Origin: Sedimentisphaerales bacterium
GTDB lineage: Bacteria; Planctomycetota; Phycisphaerae; Sedimentisphaerales; Anaerobacaceae
Length of the DNA: 59,150 bases
NCBI GenBank assembly: GCA_029907605.1
Contig: JARYLO010000005.1
Coordinates: 1 to 59,150 of the forward strand
Reading direction: 5' to 3'
The position numbers were made by a program, and so were the translations under genes. The notes below the pieces were generated by a model. The model did not search any database. It saw nothing but the letters and a program-made list of their open reading frames with translations, and had not been told where the DNA came from. The first letter of the stretch is position 1, and each line of letters begins with the position of its first letter. This document shows positions 35,051 through 44,476 of this stretch, piece after piece.

Positions 35051-36878
35051 TTATTTGCCCCTTGTCTGCAGCTCTGCTGTTATGGCAGCTAGGTCTGCAT
35101 CTGCAGTGACCTTTTCGTCAGGCACGCCTGTAAGGAGGATCTGCCTTGAAGGATTAAATGGGTTCTTCTGCCAGCTTGCGATATCTGCTCTATTCGGCCC
35201 TTCGTAGCCAACTTCGTTCTCAACTGCTTCTACATCTTTCTCATCAAACTTCCCATCCTCATCAACATCCACCAAATCCCTTCCAACCTGCACAACCCAA
35301 CTATCCATAGTTATGTAGTTATTTCCTTCCCCTATCCTTATTTCTTCAGGTTTTAACCCAGATTTGATTATATATTTACCTCCTGCTCCTCCTTTTAAAA
35401 ACACTTTAGGAACATTTACATCTGGAATTTTTCCTGCTAGATATAAAGAAAGTGCAATAAGGTTTCTAACATCATAGCAAGGCATTCCTTTTTCGTTGCT
35501 GCCAGAGGGATATTTTTGAGCGATGATAGGCTTTCCTCCAAAATCCTCTTCTAATTCCGGAAGATAAAAGAAAAGAGCTGTTCTAATATCACAAGTAACT
35601 AAATCTCAAGGTGGAGCGCATTCCAAAATTCCCAAGCCGATATCAAAAACTCCTTTATGGGAAAGAGTTCTATAGCCCTGGATAAGTTTAATAAGTTCAG
35701 AACCTTCGATAAGATTAGAGCAAATTTCCGGAGTTGCACTAGGAATTTCTCCCATAATTAGTTTTCCTTCTTCATCGACACATTTATAGCGAATCGGTTT
35801 ATTACCGTTATTTTTATCATAAAAACTTTCTACGAGAGTGTTGAGCCAAAGGCCATCCTTTTGGTCCAGGCCGTCTGATACATTCGGATCTGGGCTGTGA
35901 TATAGCTTAAGAGGCATTGAAAGAAGATAAGCGTAGTCGGTTCTGTTGCCGGGCGCACTCCTTCCAAATCTGACCAGCAGTGCACCAGGTTGATTTGGTA
36001 TGGGCCGGGCTAGCGTGGTAAACCTCCTTATAAGGCCTTGGCCAGCCCCCATATAATCGCGTGCCTCTGCTATATATGCATATGTCAGCCCTGGCTGGAG
36101 GAGGAAGATAGGCCTTTGGAACAAAGGCGTTGCTGATGTAGAATCCACCCAAGGGGTATAAAACCTCTCTAAAGGATAATCCTCCCGCCAATACTGGAAC
36201 CGCCACTGCCAACAGGGCTCATTGCAATCACATGTGACCTCGCCTTGCAATACGGCACTTGTAGGCCTTATGGTCCTTACTGGACCGGTCTCTACCTCAG
36301 GAGGTAAGACCACCGGTGGCGGAGGTGGTTCTGGAGGTTTAGGCGGCTCATAACGCTCAAAAGAAATTGTTAAGCTGCCATTTAGACGATTAGGGTCAAC
36401 AGGGATATAGAGTTTAGACTGCGGGGAAAAGGGGATAGTTTCCAAGAGTATAGGTCTTGCCTTCATGAGTAACATGAACTATCTTGCTGTCCATCAAAGA
36501 AACTTCGACAGAAAGCCGAGGATTTGGTATTGGAACAGGTTTTCCATGCGGAAATATAACTCCATAATAAGCTTCAACAGGAGTTAAGCTATCCATTGGC
36601 CTGCAATCATTCGCTATCTTAACTCCATCGAGAATTGAATAAACATGGCTTTCAACATCATCAGGAGGAAGAGGAGGTAAGTGACTCATCGGAGTATCAT
36701 AACCATCTCTGCTATCAGAAATTCCAGGAAATTGTTGAGGATTCCAATAATATAAAATTAGCTCACTCCTAGGATAACCAATTAGATAACCTACGGTAAC
36801 CCCCCCATTATCTCCTGCTTTTCCCAGATTAGCGTTCATTAATAAAGGTAAAGCAGCAACTGTTAGGATCAAGGCCAT
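35051..36878 (-). pseudogene. Broken secreted protein with FN3-like and dockerin/EF-hand-like parts
   Basis: Reading leftward from ATG 36878, a signal peptide (MALILTVAALPLLMNANLGKA) leads into a frame that ends at 36414. Near there the run CCCCTTTTCCCC (minus strand, 36434-36423) allows a +1 change. The next frame continues with LYIPVDPNRLNG, a Pro-rich linker and an FN3-like domain (TIRPTSAVLQGEV ... LQPGLTYAYIAEARDY). An in-frame TGA at 35606-35608 interrupts it; the same frame then resumes (DLVTCDIRTALFF) to a calcium-loop segment DVDEDGKFDEKDVEAV. Merging these gives one protein of about 600 residues. Base composition is AT-rich at both ends and native in the middle. Decay, recombination or sequence error are all possible. 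Confidence 0.6.
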
Positions 36879-37335
36879 GGGTCTGGATGCAGCGGTCCGG
36901 GATATAAGGATGGATATGGATCTAAGCAGGTCCAAGGCCGTAAGGCATAGGGATATGATTGATCTAGCGATCAGGCCGGATATCTGGATTGCAAGCCAGT
37001 GCCTTGACCATGCAGCGGTCTTGGTATGGGATCCAGCATGGCTGGATGTGTCTTGGGATAAAGACGGCCTGTGATCTAAGCTGCCAGCTTGTAGCTTACC
37101 TGCAGTAGCGACTATGCCTACCCCTCCTGGCAGGTAAAGACCTAAAAACCTCATCATCAGCCATATCCAATCCTCTCTAAAAAGCTGCTTCTATATTATA
37201 GGATCCAGGCCCTGCAGTCAAGGCCCTGCTTATCACCAGAGTAAGTGCCTGCAGGACAATAAGTTAGGGAGTTTGCTTGACTGGCTAGTCTTGTGCTGCT
37301 AGGCTGCTGGCTGTTCGCTATTGAAAGGGCAAGCT
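36879..37335. other. Gap between the broken secreted gene and the DUF1080 gene
   Basis: About 450 bases without a convincing gene. A leftward open frame extends the pseudogene upstream to 37157, but its residues look random and it lacks a ribosome site. Composition here is native, unlike the AT-rich stretch that begins left of 36870. Promoters for both divergent genes should lie here; I see no clear hexamer pair. Confidence 0.4.
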
Positions 37336-38802
37336 ATGGCAGATGTGACGATAGACTCGATAGGGACTTCAAGGCGGCTGTTGATCTGTGGTATCTGCTG
37401 GATCTTGGCTGTAGGTGGATTGTGTGCCTTTGGAGAGGGCAGGTGGCAGGATCTATTCGATGGGAAGAGCCTGGATGGCTGGGTACAGAGGGGCGGCAAG
37501 GCCGAGTACCGCGTGGCCGATGGGGCGATCGTGGGCCAGACGGTCTTGGATACGGCCAACAGCTTCCTGTGCACAGGGAAGGAGTATGGCGACTTTGTGT
37601 TGGAGTTTGAGTTCCTGGTGGATCAGAGGCTCAATTCAGGCGTGCAGATACGCAGCCAGTGCTTTGATCATCCCACTCAGGTGCAATGGCAGGGCAGGAC
37701 CATCAGTATACCTGCAGGCCGGGTGCATGGCTATCAGGTGGAGATAGACCCTGATGTGCCAAGGGGCAGGATGTGGACCGCGGGGATCTACGACGAAGGC
37801 AGGCGAGGGTGGCTGTTTCCGGCAGATGGCGAGCAGGGCCAGCAGGGCAAGGCATTCAGCCAGCAGGGGATGAAGATATTCAGGCCGAATCAATGGAACC
37901 ACGTCAGGGTCGAGGCCATTGGCTACAGGATAAGGACCTGGCTGAATGGCACGCCATGTGCGGATATAGAGGACTCGATGACTACACGCGGCTTTATTGC
38001 CTTGCAGGTGCACTCCATAGGCAATGATCGCTCTAAGCTAGGGGCACAGGTTAAGTGGCGGAATATCAAGATCATGGAGGTGACCGAGCCAGGCCAGGTG
38101 CCCAACAGCCTGACCTTGGGTGAGATACAGGCAGGCTGGAGGCTGCTATGGGATGGGGTCAGTACCAAGGGCTGGAGGTCTGCAAGGGCAGAGGGCTTTC
38201 CTGAGAAGGGCTGGCAGATAGAGGATGGGGTCCTGAAGGTCCTGGGTTCGGGCGGTGCCGAGGCGGCTGCAGGTGGGGATATCATTACCGTGGATCGGTA
38301 CTCCAACTTCGAGCTGCTGGTGGACTTTAGGCTCACGCCAGGTGCGAACAGCGGGATAAAGTACATGGTCCAGCCAAACCTTGATCCGGTCACCGGTACG
38401 GGTGTGAAGGCAGCGACCGGCTCTGCCATAGGGCTTGAATTCCAATTGCTCGACGACCAGCTACATCCTGATGCGAAGCTTGGCCGCGATGGCAACAGGA
38501 CATTGGGCTCGCTCTATGACCTCTTGCCTGCATCTAGCTCCAAGAAACCCAACCCCATAGGCCAGTGGAACACGGCGAGGATCCTCGTAAAGGGCGATCA
38601 TGTAGAGCACTGGCTCAACGGCCAGAAGATCCTGGAATACGACAGGGCCTCTGGGCAATTCGCACAGGCAGTTGCCCAGAGCAAGTTCCGCAACATACCT
38701 GGCTTTGGCAGGTGGCAGGATGGTCACATCCTTCTGCAGGAGCACGGCGACGAGGTCTGGTTCAGGAACATAAAGATCCGCATCCTCGAGAATAGCCAAT
38801 AA
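37336..38802 (+). CDS. Tandem DUF1080 (3-keto-disaccharide hydrolase-like) secreted protein
   Basis: 488 residues from ATG 37336; a TTG at 37321 is an alternative. An N-terminal hydrophobic anchor (LLICGICWILAVGGLCAFG) is followed by two copies of the DUF1080 lectin-like fold. The first runs from WQDLFDGKSLDGWVQRGGK to WRNIKIMEV, the second from WRLLWDGVSTKGWRSARAE to WFRNIKIRILE. Each copy has the N-S-G-V/I metal or sugar-binding stretch (RLNSGVQIRSQ; GANSGIKYMV). Planctomycetes carry many such exported glycan-active proteins. Exact substrate unknown. Confidence 0.88.
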   Translation: MADVTIDSIGTSRRLLICGICWILAVGGLCAFGEGRWQDLFDGKSLDGWVQRGGKAEYRVADGAIVGQTVLDTANSFLCTGKEYGDFVLEFEFLVDQRLNSGVQIRSQCFDHPTQVQWQGRTISIPAGRVHGYQVEIDPDVPRGRMWTAGIYDEGRRGWLFPADGEQGQQGKAFSQQGMKIFRPNQWNHVRVEAIGYRIRTWLNGTPCADIEDSMTTRGFIALQVHSIGNDRSKLGAQVKWRNIKIMEVTEPGQVPNSLTLGEIQAGWRLLWDGVSTKGWRSARAEGFPEKGWQIEDGVLKVLGSGGAEAAAGGDIITVDRYSNFELLVDFRLTPGANSGIKYMVQPNLDPVTGTGVKAATGSAIGLEFQLLDDQLHPDAKLGRDGNRTLGSLYDLLPASSSKKPNPIGQWNTARILVKGDHVEHWLNGQKILEYDRASGQFAQAVAQSKFRNIPGFGRWQDGHILLQEHGDEVWFRNIKIRILENSQ

Positions 38803-38845
38803 TTGCGATGATGCTCTAGGAAGGCGGCACTGATCCTGGCAGGTC

Positions 38846-39691
38846 TTAGAGGTTTATGGTGACAGCGGCAGTGTGGATCGCCACAAGGATCAGGTAGTCC
38901 AGATCGCGTAGCTCGTAGGGCCTTCTGCCAGGCTGGCCTTGTACTACAAGGCAGCCCACTACGCCATCTGGTATGACAGCAGGGCAGACCATAAGCGACC
39001 TGCCGCGGCTTTCCTCTAGGCCCTGGGGACAGAGGATAAAGTCCACCTTCTCTACCGCAAGTTCTATCAGCCTGATGACCTCTCGGTCCTGCAGGGTCGT
39101 GCTGCGGCCTTGCTGGTTTAGGCATGCCTGGCTGGTCCATGGGCCGGTTGTGCCTTGTCTTAGACCAACCCAGGCCAGGCCTGCGTCGAACTGGTTGAGG
39201 ACATATGCAGCGACCTTGGCCGCGGTCTGGTCAGGGCCACTGGAGCTGCAGACAAGCCATGCTGCCTCGGCAAAGGCCCTGAGCCTTGCAGCAGGAATGA
39301 TCATCTCAGGTCCGTGGTCGCCGGCAAACCTGCGGCCTATGACCTGGATCTTCCTGGGGGCCCCGACGATGGTGTCTTCCATGCTGGCCCTGCTGGTGAC
39401 CGTGGTATCTGGCCTTATCTCTATGGTGTAATCAGCAATCCTCATCACATCGCCAGGCTTGACCTGGACCTTGTCTATTGCCTTGCCGTTTAGGAAGGTG
39501 CCATTGGCAGAATGCAGGTCCTCCAGGATCGCCTGACCATCCTGCGTAAAGTACAGGACCGCGTGCTGGCGAGAGACGGCCGCATCTGGCAGGACGATGT
39601 GGTTCTGGCTGTGCCTGCCAAGATAGATAGGCCCTTTGTGGAATTGCAGTTCCTGGATCACCGACCCAGAATGTTTTACGACAAGTCGCAT
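38846..39691 (-). CDS. FHA-domain protein with C-terminal GAF-like domain
   Basis: 281 residues from ATG 39691. The first 95 residues form an FHA phosphothreonine-binding domain: YLGRHSQNHIVLPDAAVSRQHA and LEDLHSANGTFLNGKAI contain the conserved GR, SRxH and NG positions. Residues about 140-281 look like a GAF-type sensory fold (SLMVCPAVIPDGVVGCLVVQG) with AVEKVDFIL ahead. It probably reads a Ser/Thr kinase signal. Convergent with the DUF1080 gene. Confidence 0.8.
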   Translation of the reverse strand: MRLVVKHSGSVIQELQFHKGPIYLGRHSQNHIVLPDAAVSRQHAVLYFTQDGQAILEDLHSANGTFLNGKAIDKVQVKPGDVMRIADYTIEIRPDTTVTSRASMEDTIVGAPRKIQVIGRRFAGDHGPEMIIPAARLRAFAEAAWLVCSSSGPDQTAAKVAAYVLNQFDAGLAWVGLRQGTTGPWTSQACLNQQGRSTTLQDREVIRLIELAVEKVDFILCPQGLEESRGRSLMVCPAVIPDGVVGCLVVQGQPGRRPYELRDLDYLILVAIHTAAVTINL

Positions 39692-39825
39692 GGTAGATGG
39701 AATTATACATGCACCAAGCACCCTAGCAAAGGTCCCATTCTTGGAGACACCCTGCACTTCCGGGACGGTCGCATGTAGGCTCCTGGCCAGGGCTACAGAT
39801 ATCCCGTACCTTACCTCGCCTTGGC

Positions 39826-40107
39826 ATGTCCATAAACAGCATTGAAGCTTGCCATAATAACACGCAAGGATTTAATGCGTGGTGTGAAGCTCCAGGAACC
39901 AAAGGCGCCAGTACACTTGGACAGGCGAGGCCATATCTAGGTGATCCAGAGGCACAGGTGTTCCGTGAGGCAGTTATGAAGGCCCTAGATCCCACCCCCC
40001 TGCAGGAGATCTCAGGGGTATTGGACCAAATCGTATTGGAAAGGATGCAGCGGCAGCCTCCCTGGCAGCCGGCAAGGCAGTCTGTGCCTAGAACTCCAAG
40101 CAGGTAG
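39826..40107 (+). CDS. Possible small protein, unassigned
   Basis: A 93-residue frame. The middle (DPEAQVFREAVMKALDPTPL and EISGVLDQIVLERMQRQP) could form amphipathic helices, but no family is recognised and there is no strong ribosome site. It lies between the FHA gene and a decayed region, divergent from the former. It may be a chance frame. Confidence 0.25.
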   Translation: MSINSIEACHNNTQGFNAWCEAPGTKGASTLGQARPYLGDPEAQVFREAVMKALDPTPLQEISGVLDQIVLERMQRQPPWQPARQSVPRTPSR

Positions 40108-40401
40108 CAACGCAGGTCTTCATAAGATCACCTGGGAATACTTGTCATTGACATATTCCCTCTTGTAGGGCATCTTGTATCTGCAGAGGGTAAAAGATGG
40201 CGACAGGCAAAGTCAATACAAGGCAAAGCCAAGTAATAGGGGCATTACAGATCCTTGCCTTGCCTCTGCGTTGGGCTTGTGCCTTCAGGCAGGTACAAGG
40301 GAAGACCATACCTTGCCAGGCCACCTCCAGGTCGATGATGGCATTGACCAACGTATTGTCGAAAACGGATTGTAAGGGCATTTGATCATGGAGGTTGAGC
40401 C
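40108..40401. other. Non-coding stretch ahead of decayed genes
   Basis: About 290 bases with only short frames on both strands that resemble no known protein. A TTGACA occurs at 40148-40153 without a -10 at proper spacing. At the right end GGAGG precedes ATG 40402. Confidence 0.4.
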
Positions 40402-40817
40402 ATGACTAACAGGACTATTGGCTATCGCCCTTTGCCTTGTTGTATGTATGCCCTTGACTGCGTACTGGGAGTATCAAGGAACATCGACCTACGTCGAGCC
40501 CCCTGACTGGGACGAGGACCCAAATGGGACATGGTACTGGTCGTGGAACGCCCAAGCCCGGATCTATGGTGAGCGATGCTGCCTTTCTGCAGACGGCTGG
40601 GCTGTCGTGGTACTATCCAATGCAGCAGGCACTTTGCCGACGATGACCTTGAAGGGATCGATGGTTTCACTATCTCGGTCTATGTGGGAGGTGCCTCCGC
40701 ATCCCAGGGCCGGCTTACGCTCCATGACCCAATTTCTACTGGGGCGGGGCTACAGCAGAGTCAGGGTATTACATAGACGTGTATGGTCAGGTCACATTGG
40801 AGGGGAATATACGTTGA
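40402..40817 (+). pseudogene. Frameshifted small secreted protein
   Basis: GGAGG and ATG 40402 mark a start, but the frame after MTNR is lost. A hydrophobic signal-like segment follows in another frame (LAIALCLVVCMPLTAYWEYQ), running through TYVEPPDWDEDPNGTWYWSW. Near 40640 the sensible frame changes to FADDDLEGIDGFTISVYVGG, and near 40735 to a third, YWGGATAESGYYIDVYGQV, ending at TGA 40815-40817. Stitching the pieces gives a coherent exported protein of about 135 residues; at least three frame changes are needed. Decay or clustered sequence errors would both explain this. Confidence 0.5.
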
Positions 40818-40845
40818 CTAGAGGGTGTTCATAAGGAGGTTGATC

Positions 40846-41160
40846 ATGATTTCAAGAAGGCATGTCCATTTATCAATCTGGTTGGCAATAGGTTTTCTAT
40901 GTGTTGCAGTCCCTATTGCATTGAGCGGTATGGGTGGCTCAGGTCAGCCAGGTCCGCAGGGCAGGAACCTCTGGATGGAGGCAATGGAGAAGATGGGGCC
41001 TGAGGAACAAGCGCGGTTCGAATTACAGGCGTCCTACCCAAGGGCTATGGCAGATATATCCCTTATGATCAGGGAACAGGCGGATTTCCTGATCACACCG
41101 GCCTTGTTGGTCCAAGAGGTGGTATCTGATGGCGTGGTGCCTACGTATCCGGAAGAATGA
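40846..41160 (+). CDS. Small exported protein of unknown function
   Basis: 104 residues from ATG 40846, with AAGGAGG 7 bases upstream. A signal peptide (LSIWLAIGFLCVAVPIALS) is followed by a Gly-rich stretch and a helical segment (WMEAMEKMGPEEQARFELQA). No family recognised. Its stop overlaps the next start (ATGA), so it is coupled to the frameshifted gene downstream. Confidence 0.55.
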   Translation: MISRRHVHLSIWLAIGFLCVAVPIALSGMGGSGQPGPQGRNLWMEAMEKMGPEEQARFELQASYPRAMADISLMIREQADFLITPALLVQEVVSDGVVPTYPEE

Positions 41161-42340
41161 CCATGAGAAGGACGATCATATCCATATGTTTGCCGGCCTT
41201 GTTGGTGGGCCTTGTATTTGCCGTCACCTCTGGCCAGGTACGGCCTGTGGGCAAGAAGATAGGGATGGTCCAATTCGATGCGGTCCTACAGATGAACATG
41301 GACAGGTCTAAAGCGACCACCACGGTCTTTGCAAGGTATTGGGTAGGCCAAGACCTGTATGCACTGGCGGTTAGTTGGTCTGAGCCGAATGGTCGTGGTT
41401 TTCTGAGGTTGCGGAATGAGGTGATGCTCAGCGACTCGCAGGGCTTTACGCTGTATAATGACAGGTTCCCAGGTTCCCCTAACAATAAGACCTACCAAAG
41501 ACCCTTGGGAGATAGGCCACCTTTTGAGTGGATAGGGGGCTTATACCATACCAGGGACACCCGCTTTGCCGATTCTGCAGCTATGGCAAGGAGGGTATAT
41601 GTGGGAGACCTTGGGCCACTATTGGACCCTGGGCAAGAAGGTACTGGTACGTTTGAGATCCAGATCCCAAGATCAACGGAACGGCCGGAAAAAAAAGGAG
41701 TATTGGGGCAGTGAGGGTGCAGGCCAAGGACAAGGCCATAGAGATGATGGAGCTGCTTGATCAGCAGCAACAGTTGATCTGCAAGGTCCATTACCAGTAC
41801 GGGCCAGAGGGTGATAGGCTTGCAAGGCTTACGGCATTTCTTCCTACAAGGCCGCAGAAGCTGCTTGCAGATGCAAATGTCACCTTGGAGTTGCCAAATC
41901 AGGACGGTCTTAAGCAGCAGGTGATCAGTATCAATACGGTTGATCATGTGTATCACAAGGGAGGGAGGGTCTGCAACGTAGTATACAAGGATGTGTTGCT
42001 AGGTGATAAGACCGTAAGGTTGCCTGTGTATGTGGAGGTCAGGAGGGCGGATGATGGTAGGGTGCTTAGGACCGCTGAACTTACTAACTTTAGACTGGTA
42101 CAGATGGATAAAGACCAGGTCTGGCAGGCGGCCAGGTCATTTGCAGGGCTATCACAACAGGACCGATGGGCAGGCCTGGCAGGACTGCCGCCTCAGCCAG
42201 CAACGCCTAAGAGATCGATCTGTATGTGGCACTTCCAGACGGCGCGTACCGGTACGAGGCAACTGGCCATAGGTTGGTCCCAATTGCAGCAGGGGACCTA
42301 CGTGGGCTGGCAGGCAGGGGGGCAGCAAGATGTCCCGTGA
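41157..42340 (+). pseudogene. Exported protein split by a -1 frame change at an A8 run
   Basis: ATG 41157 opens a signal peptide (TIISICLPALLVGLVFAVTS) and a 185-codon frame ending at TGA 41712-41714. Just before the end lies GGAAAAAAAAGGAG (A8 at 41689-41696). A -1 shift there reads on as KKRSIGAVRVQAKDKAIEMM and stays open to 42340. Both halves look like genuine protein of one secreted product, but no family is recognised. The last 60 or so codons run into a nitroreductase remnant. A programmed -1 slip, transcriptional slippage, or a simple indel in a dying gene all fit; neighbours with plain frameshifts favour the last. Confidence 0.5.
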
Positions 42341-42597
42341 ATATATTCTATGTAGTCGATATATCCAGATATGCCGACGCCCCTTTCCAGGAGCCTGGCC
42401 TAAGGGACCCGGAGGTCCAGAGGTCTTATTACTATGTGGCCACAGGGCTGATCGCCGGCAATGTGTATCTGTTCGCAGCGTCACATGGCCTTGGCGCCTG
42501 GTTCCACAACTGCAACAGGTCTCAGGCAGCTAAGCAGTTGGGCCTGGGACCTCAACAGCGGGTATTGTTTGCCCAGAGCGTCGGGTATCCGGCATAG
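42150..42597 (+). pseudogene. SagB-type nitroreductase remnant
   Basis: The final 129 codons (42211-42597) are a clear C-terminal half of a SagB-like nitroreductase: EIDLYVALPDGAYRYEATGH, NIFYVVDISRYA, YYYVATGLIAGNVYLFAASH, GLGAWFHNC and LFAQSVGYP. Just upstream, GYHNRTDG and RTAASASNA, the matching flavin-contact segments, sit in other frames, with a TAA at 42208-42210 between them and the rest. The N-terminal third of the family is missing. This is a truncated, frameshifted gene whose front has been replaced by the preceding reading frame. Confidence 0.6.
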
Positions 42598-42605
42598 CAG
42601 GACCT

Positions 42606-43973
42606 TCAGCCTTGTTCGGTGATGGTCTTGGACCGCAGCAGGTGATGATAGTGCTGGGCAAACCGGTGGGCCTCGTCACGGATGTATTGAAGTAGTCTTA
42701 GTGCAGGGTCATGGCGGGGTAGGTCCAATGGGATAGGCCAGCCCTGCCTGTAGATGAGTTCTTCCTGCTTTGCCAGCGAGACTATCACGGGCAGTGGGCC
42801 TACCTGACTGGGGCTTGGCTGTGAGATGACCAGGGACAGGGCATCTTGGGCTGCGTTGAGCTGGCCTATGCCTCCATCGATCAGTATCAGGTCAGGCCAC
42901 GGTTCCTCGCCCTCCAGGCAGTGCCTGTACCTTCGCTTGACTACCTCCGAGATCATGGCATAGTCGTCTATGCCCTCAACGGTCTTTATCTTGAACCTGC
43001 GGTATCCTGCCTTGAAGGGCCTTCCGTCTATGAACTTGACAAGTGCGCCTACTGCCTGACTCCCTGCAATGTGGGCAACATCTATCCCTTCGATGATCCT
43101 TATCTGGCCTTCCAGCTTGAGTACCTCGCGGAGCCTAGATAGGGCCTCAGTAGGATCAGATGCAAATACCTCTGGCTGGACGTGCAGGTCCGGGATGCCC
43201 CTTTCGCCGAGCCGCTCGATAAGCCTGATCCTGTCCCTATACATGGCCGCCTTTTCGTACTCGAGCCTTGCTGCGGCCTGGGACATCTGTTTGTACAGTT
43301 GCCTTAGGACCGTTGACCTCTTTGATCGCAGGAACCTGATCAGGTCCGTTATGGACTTACGGTATTCGGCCTTGTCTATCCTTGCCGCGCAAGGTGCGGT
43401 GCACTGCTTTATGCTGTATAGTAGACAAGGCCTAAAGAACCTACGCTTTGGGTCGGATTCGCTTATCTCGAGTGTGCAGGTCCTGAACCTGTAGATCCTT
43501 TGCAATAGCTGCACTGCGGCCCTGAGGTCTGAGACGTTAGGGAATGGGCCAAATAGCCTGCTTCCTTGGGGCCTGGGTTTGCGAGTGACGTAAACGGCAG
43601 GGAACTCGTCTGAGGTGGTGATCTCCAGGTATGGGAAGGTCTTGTCGTCTACCAGGTCTGTATTGTAGGGAGGCCTTATGTCCTTTATAAGCCTTGCCTC
43701 CTTGAGTATGGCCTCCACCTCGTTGTCGCAAGGGATGTAATCTACCTGGTAGACCCTCGAGACCATCTCTACTATCTTGGGGCCTCGCGAGGATGCCAGG
43801 TCTGCACCAGGCTGGAAGTAGCTTGCTACCCTGCTGCGGAGGTTCTTTGCCTTGCCTATGTAGAGGACATGATCATCGGCATCCTTCATCACATAAAGAC
43901 CAGGGCCTGTGGGGAATTCCCTTATCTGCTGCCTGATCCTTTCCAACCTGGACTGCATATCTGCAGTTTCCAT
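42606..43973 (-). CDS. uvrC: Excinuclease ABC subunit C, short form
   Basis: 455 residues against about 600 for most UvrC. GIY-YIG nuclease at the start (GLYVMKDADDHVLYIGKAKN), UVR helical hairpin near residue 220 (QAAARLEYEKAAMYRDRIRL), and the RNase H-like 5'-incision domain (IEGIDVAHIAG, LILIDGGIGQLNAA, RDEAHRFAQHYH with the catalytic Asp, Asp and His). The chain ends just after, so the C-terminal double helix-hairpin-helix is absent. It starts two bases after the gspM stop and closes the secretion operon. Confidence 0.92.
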   Translation of the reverse strand: METADMQSRLERIRQQIREFPTGPGLYVMKDADDHVLYIGKAKNLRSRVASYFQPGADLASSRGPKIVEMVSRVYQVDYIPCDNEVEAILKEARLIKDIRPPYNTDLVDDKTFPYLEITTSDEFPAVYVTRKPRPQGSRLFGPFPNVSDLRAAVQLLQRIYRFRTCTLEISESDPKRRFFRPCLLYSIKQCTAPCAARIDKAEYRKSITDLIRFLRSKRSTVLRQLYKQMSQAAARLEYEKAAMYRDRIRLIERLGERGIPDLHVQPEVFASDPTEALSRLREVLKLEGQIRIIEGIDVAHIAGSQAVGALVKFIDGRPFKAGYRRFKIKTVEGIDDYAMISEVVKRRYRHCLEGEEPWPDLILIDGGIGQLNAAQDALSLVISQPSPSQVGPLPVIVSLAKQEELIYRQGWPIPLDLPRHDPALRLLQYIRDEAHRFAQHYHHLLRSKTITEQG

Positions 43974-43975
43974 GG

Positions 43976-44476
43976 CTAGTCGTAGAAGTATTCAAAGCCC
44001 AGCTTTACCGTCCAGCGGTCTTTTGCACCACGATCCTGGGTCATGTTGATGCTGGTGCACTCCAGGTGCGGCCAATCGACCTGCATGGTGGAGAGAAACC
44101 TACAGGCCTGCACGATGCTGACGGCCTTGAGTGTCACAGTGGCGGTCTGGCTCTTCTGGCCGGAGGACCTCTTTGTGACCATACCTGTGGTATGGCTGTA
44201 ACTGCCTGTAGGTATGCCGCACTTTACTGCCGTGCGGCTTACTGCGGTCATGTAGTCGAACTGCTCCTTGACCTGAGGGGACCTTTCGATCAGCCTATCT
44301 GGTTCGAGCTTGAGTATCTCCGCTGCAGCGGCGTTGACCTCAGGCACATACTGTTTCCATCTGGCCTTCTGTAGTTCTGCCTGCGGTACGAACTTAAACC
44401 AGACCAGGGCAGGCCAGATGGCGATCGCCACTGGTACCAGACAATAATACAGGATTGGATTGGTATGCAATCTCAT
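43976..44476 (-). CDS. Type II secretion GspM-like protein
   Basis: 166 residues from ATG 44476. One N-terminal membrane helix (ILYYCLVPVAIAIWPALVWF) is followed by a periplasmic alpha/beta domain. Sequence is divergent, so the call leans on size, topology and place directly after the GspL-like gene. GspM partners GspL in the inner-membrane platform. The ATG overlaps the GspL stop by 4 bases. Confidence 0.65.
   Translation of the reverse strand: MRLHTNPILYYCLVPVAIAIWPALVWFKFVPQAELQKARWKQYVPEVNAAAAEILKLEPDRLIERSPQVKEQFDYMTAVSRTAVKCGIPTGSYSHTTGMVTKRSSGQKSQTATVTLKAVSIVQACRFLSTMQVDWPHLECTSINMTQDRGAKDRWTVKLGFEYFYD

Noticed and set aside
40148-40153. TTGACA promoter
   Set aside because: No -10-like hexamer at 16-18 bases; nearest TTGTAT is about 21 bases away.
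40145-40381. 78-codon minus-strand frame and overlapping + frames
   Set aside because: No ribosome site and no recognisable domain; frames on both strands look equally random.
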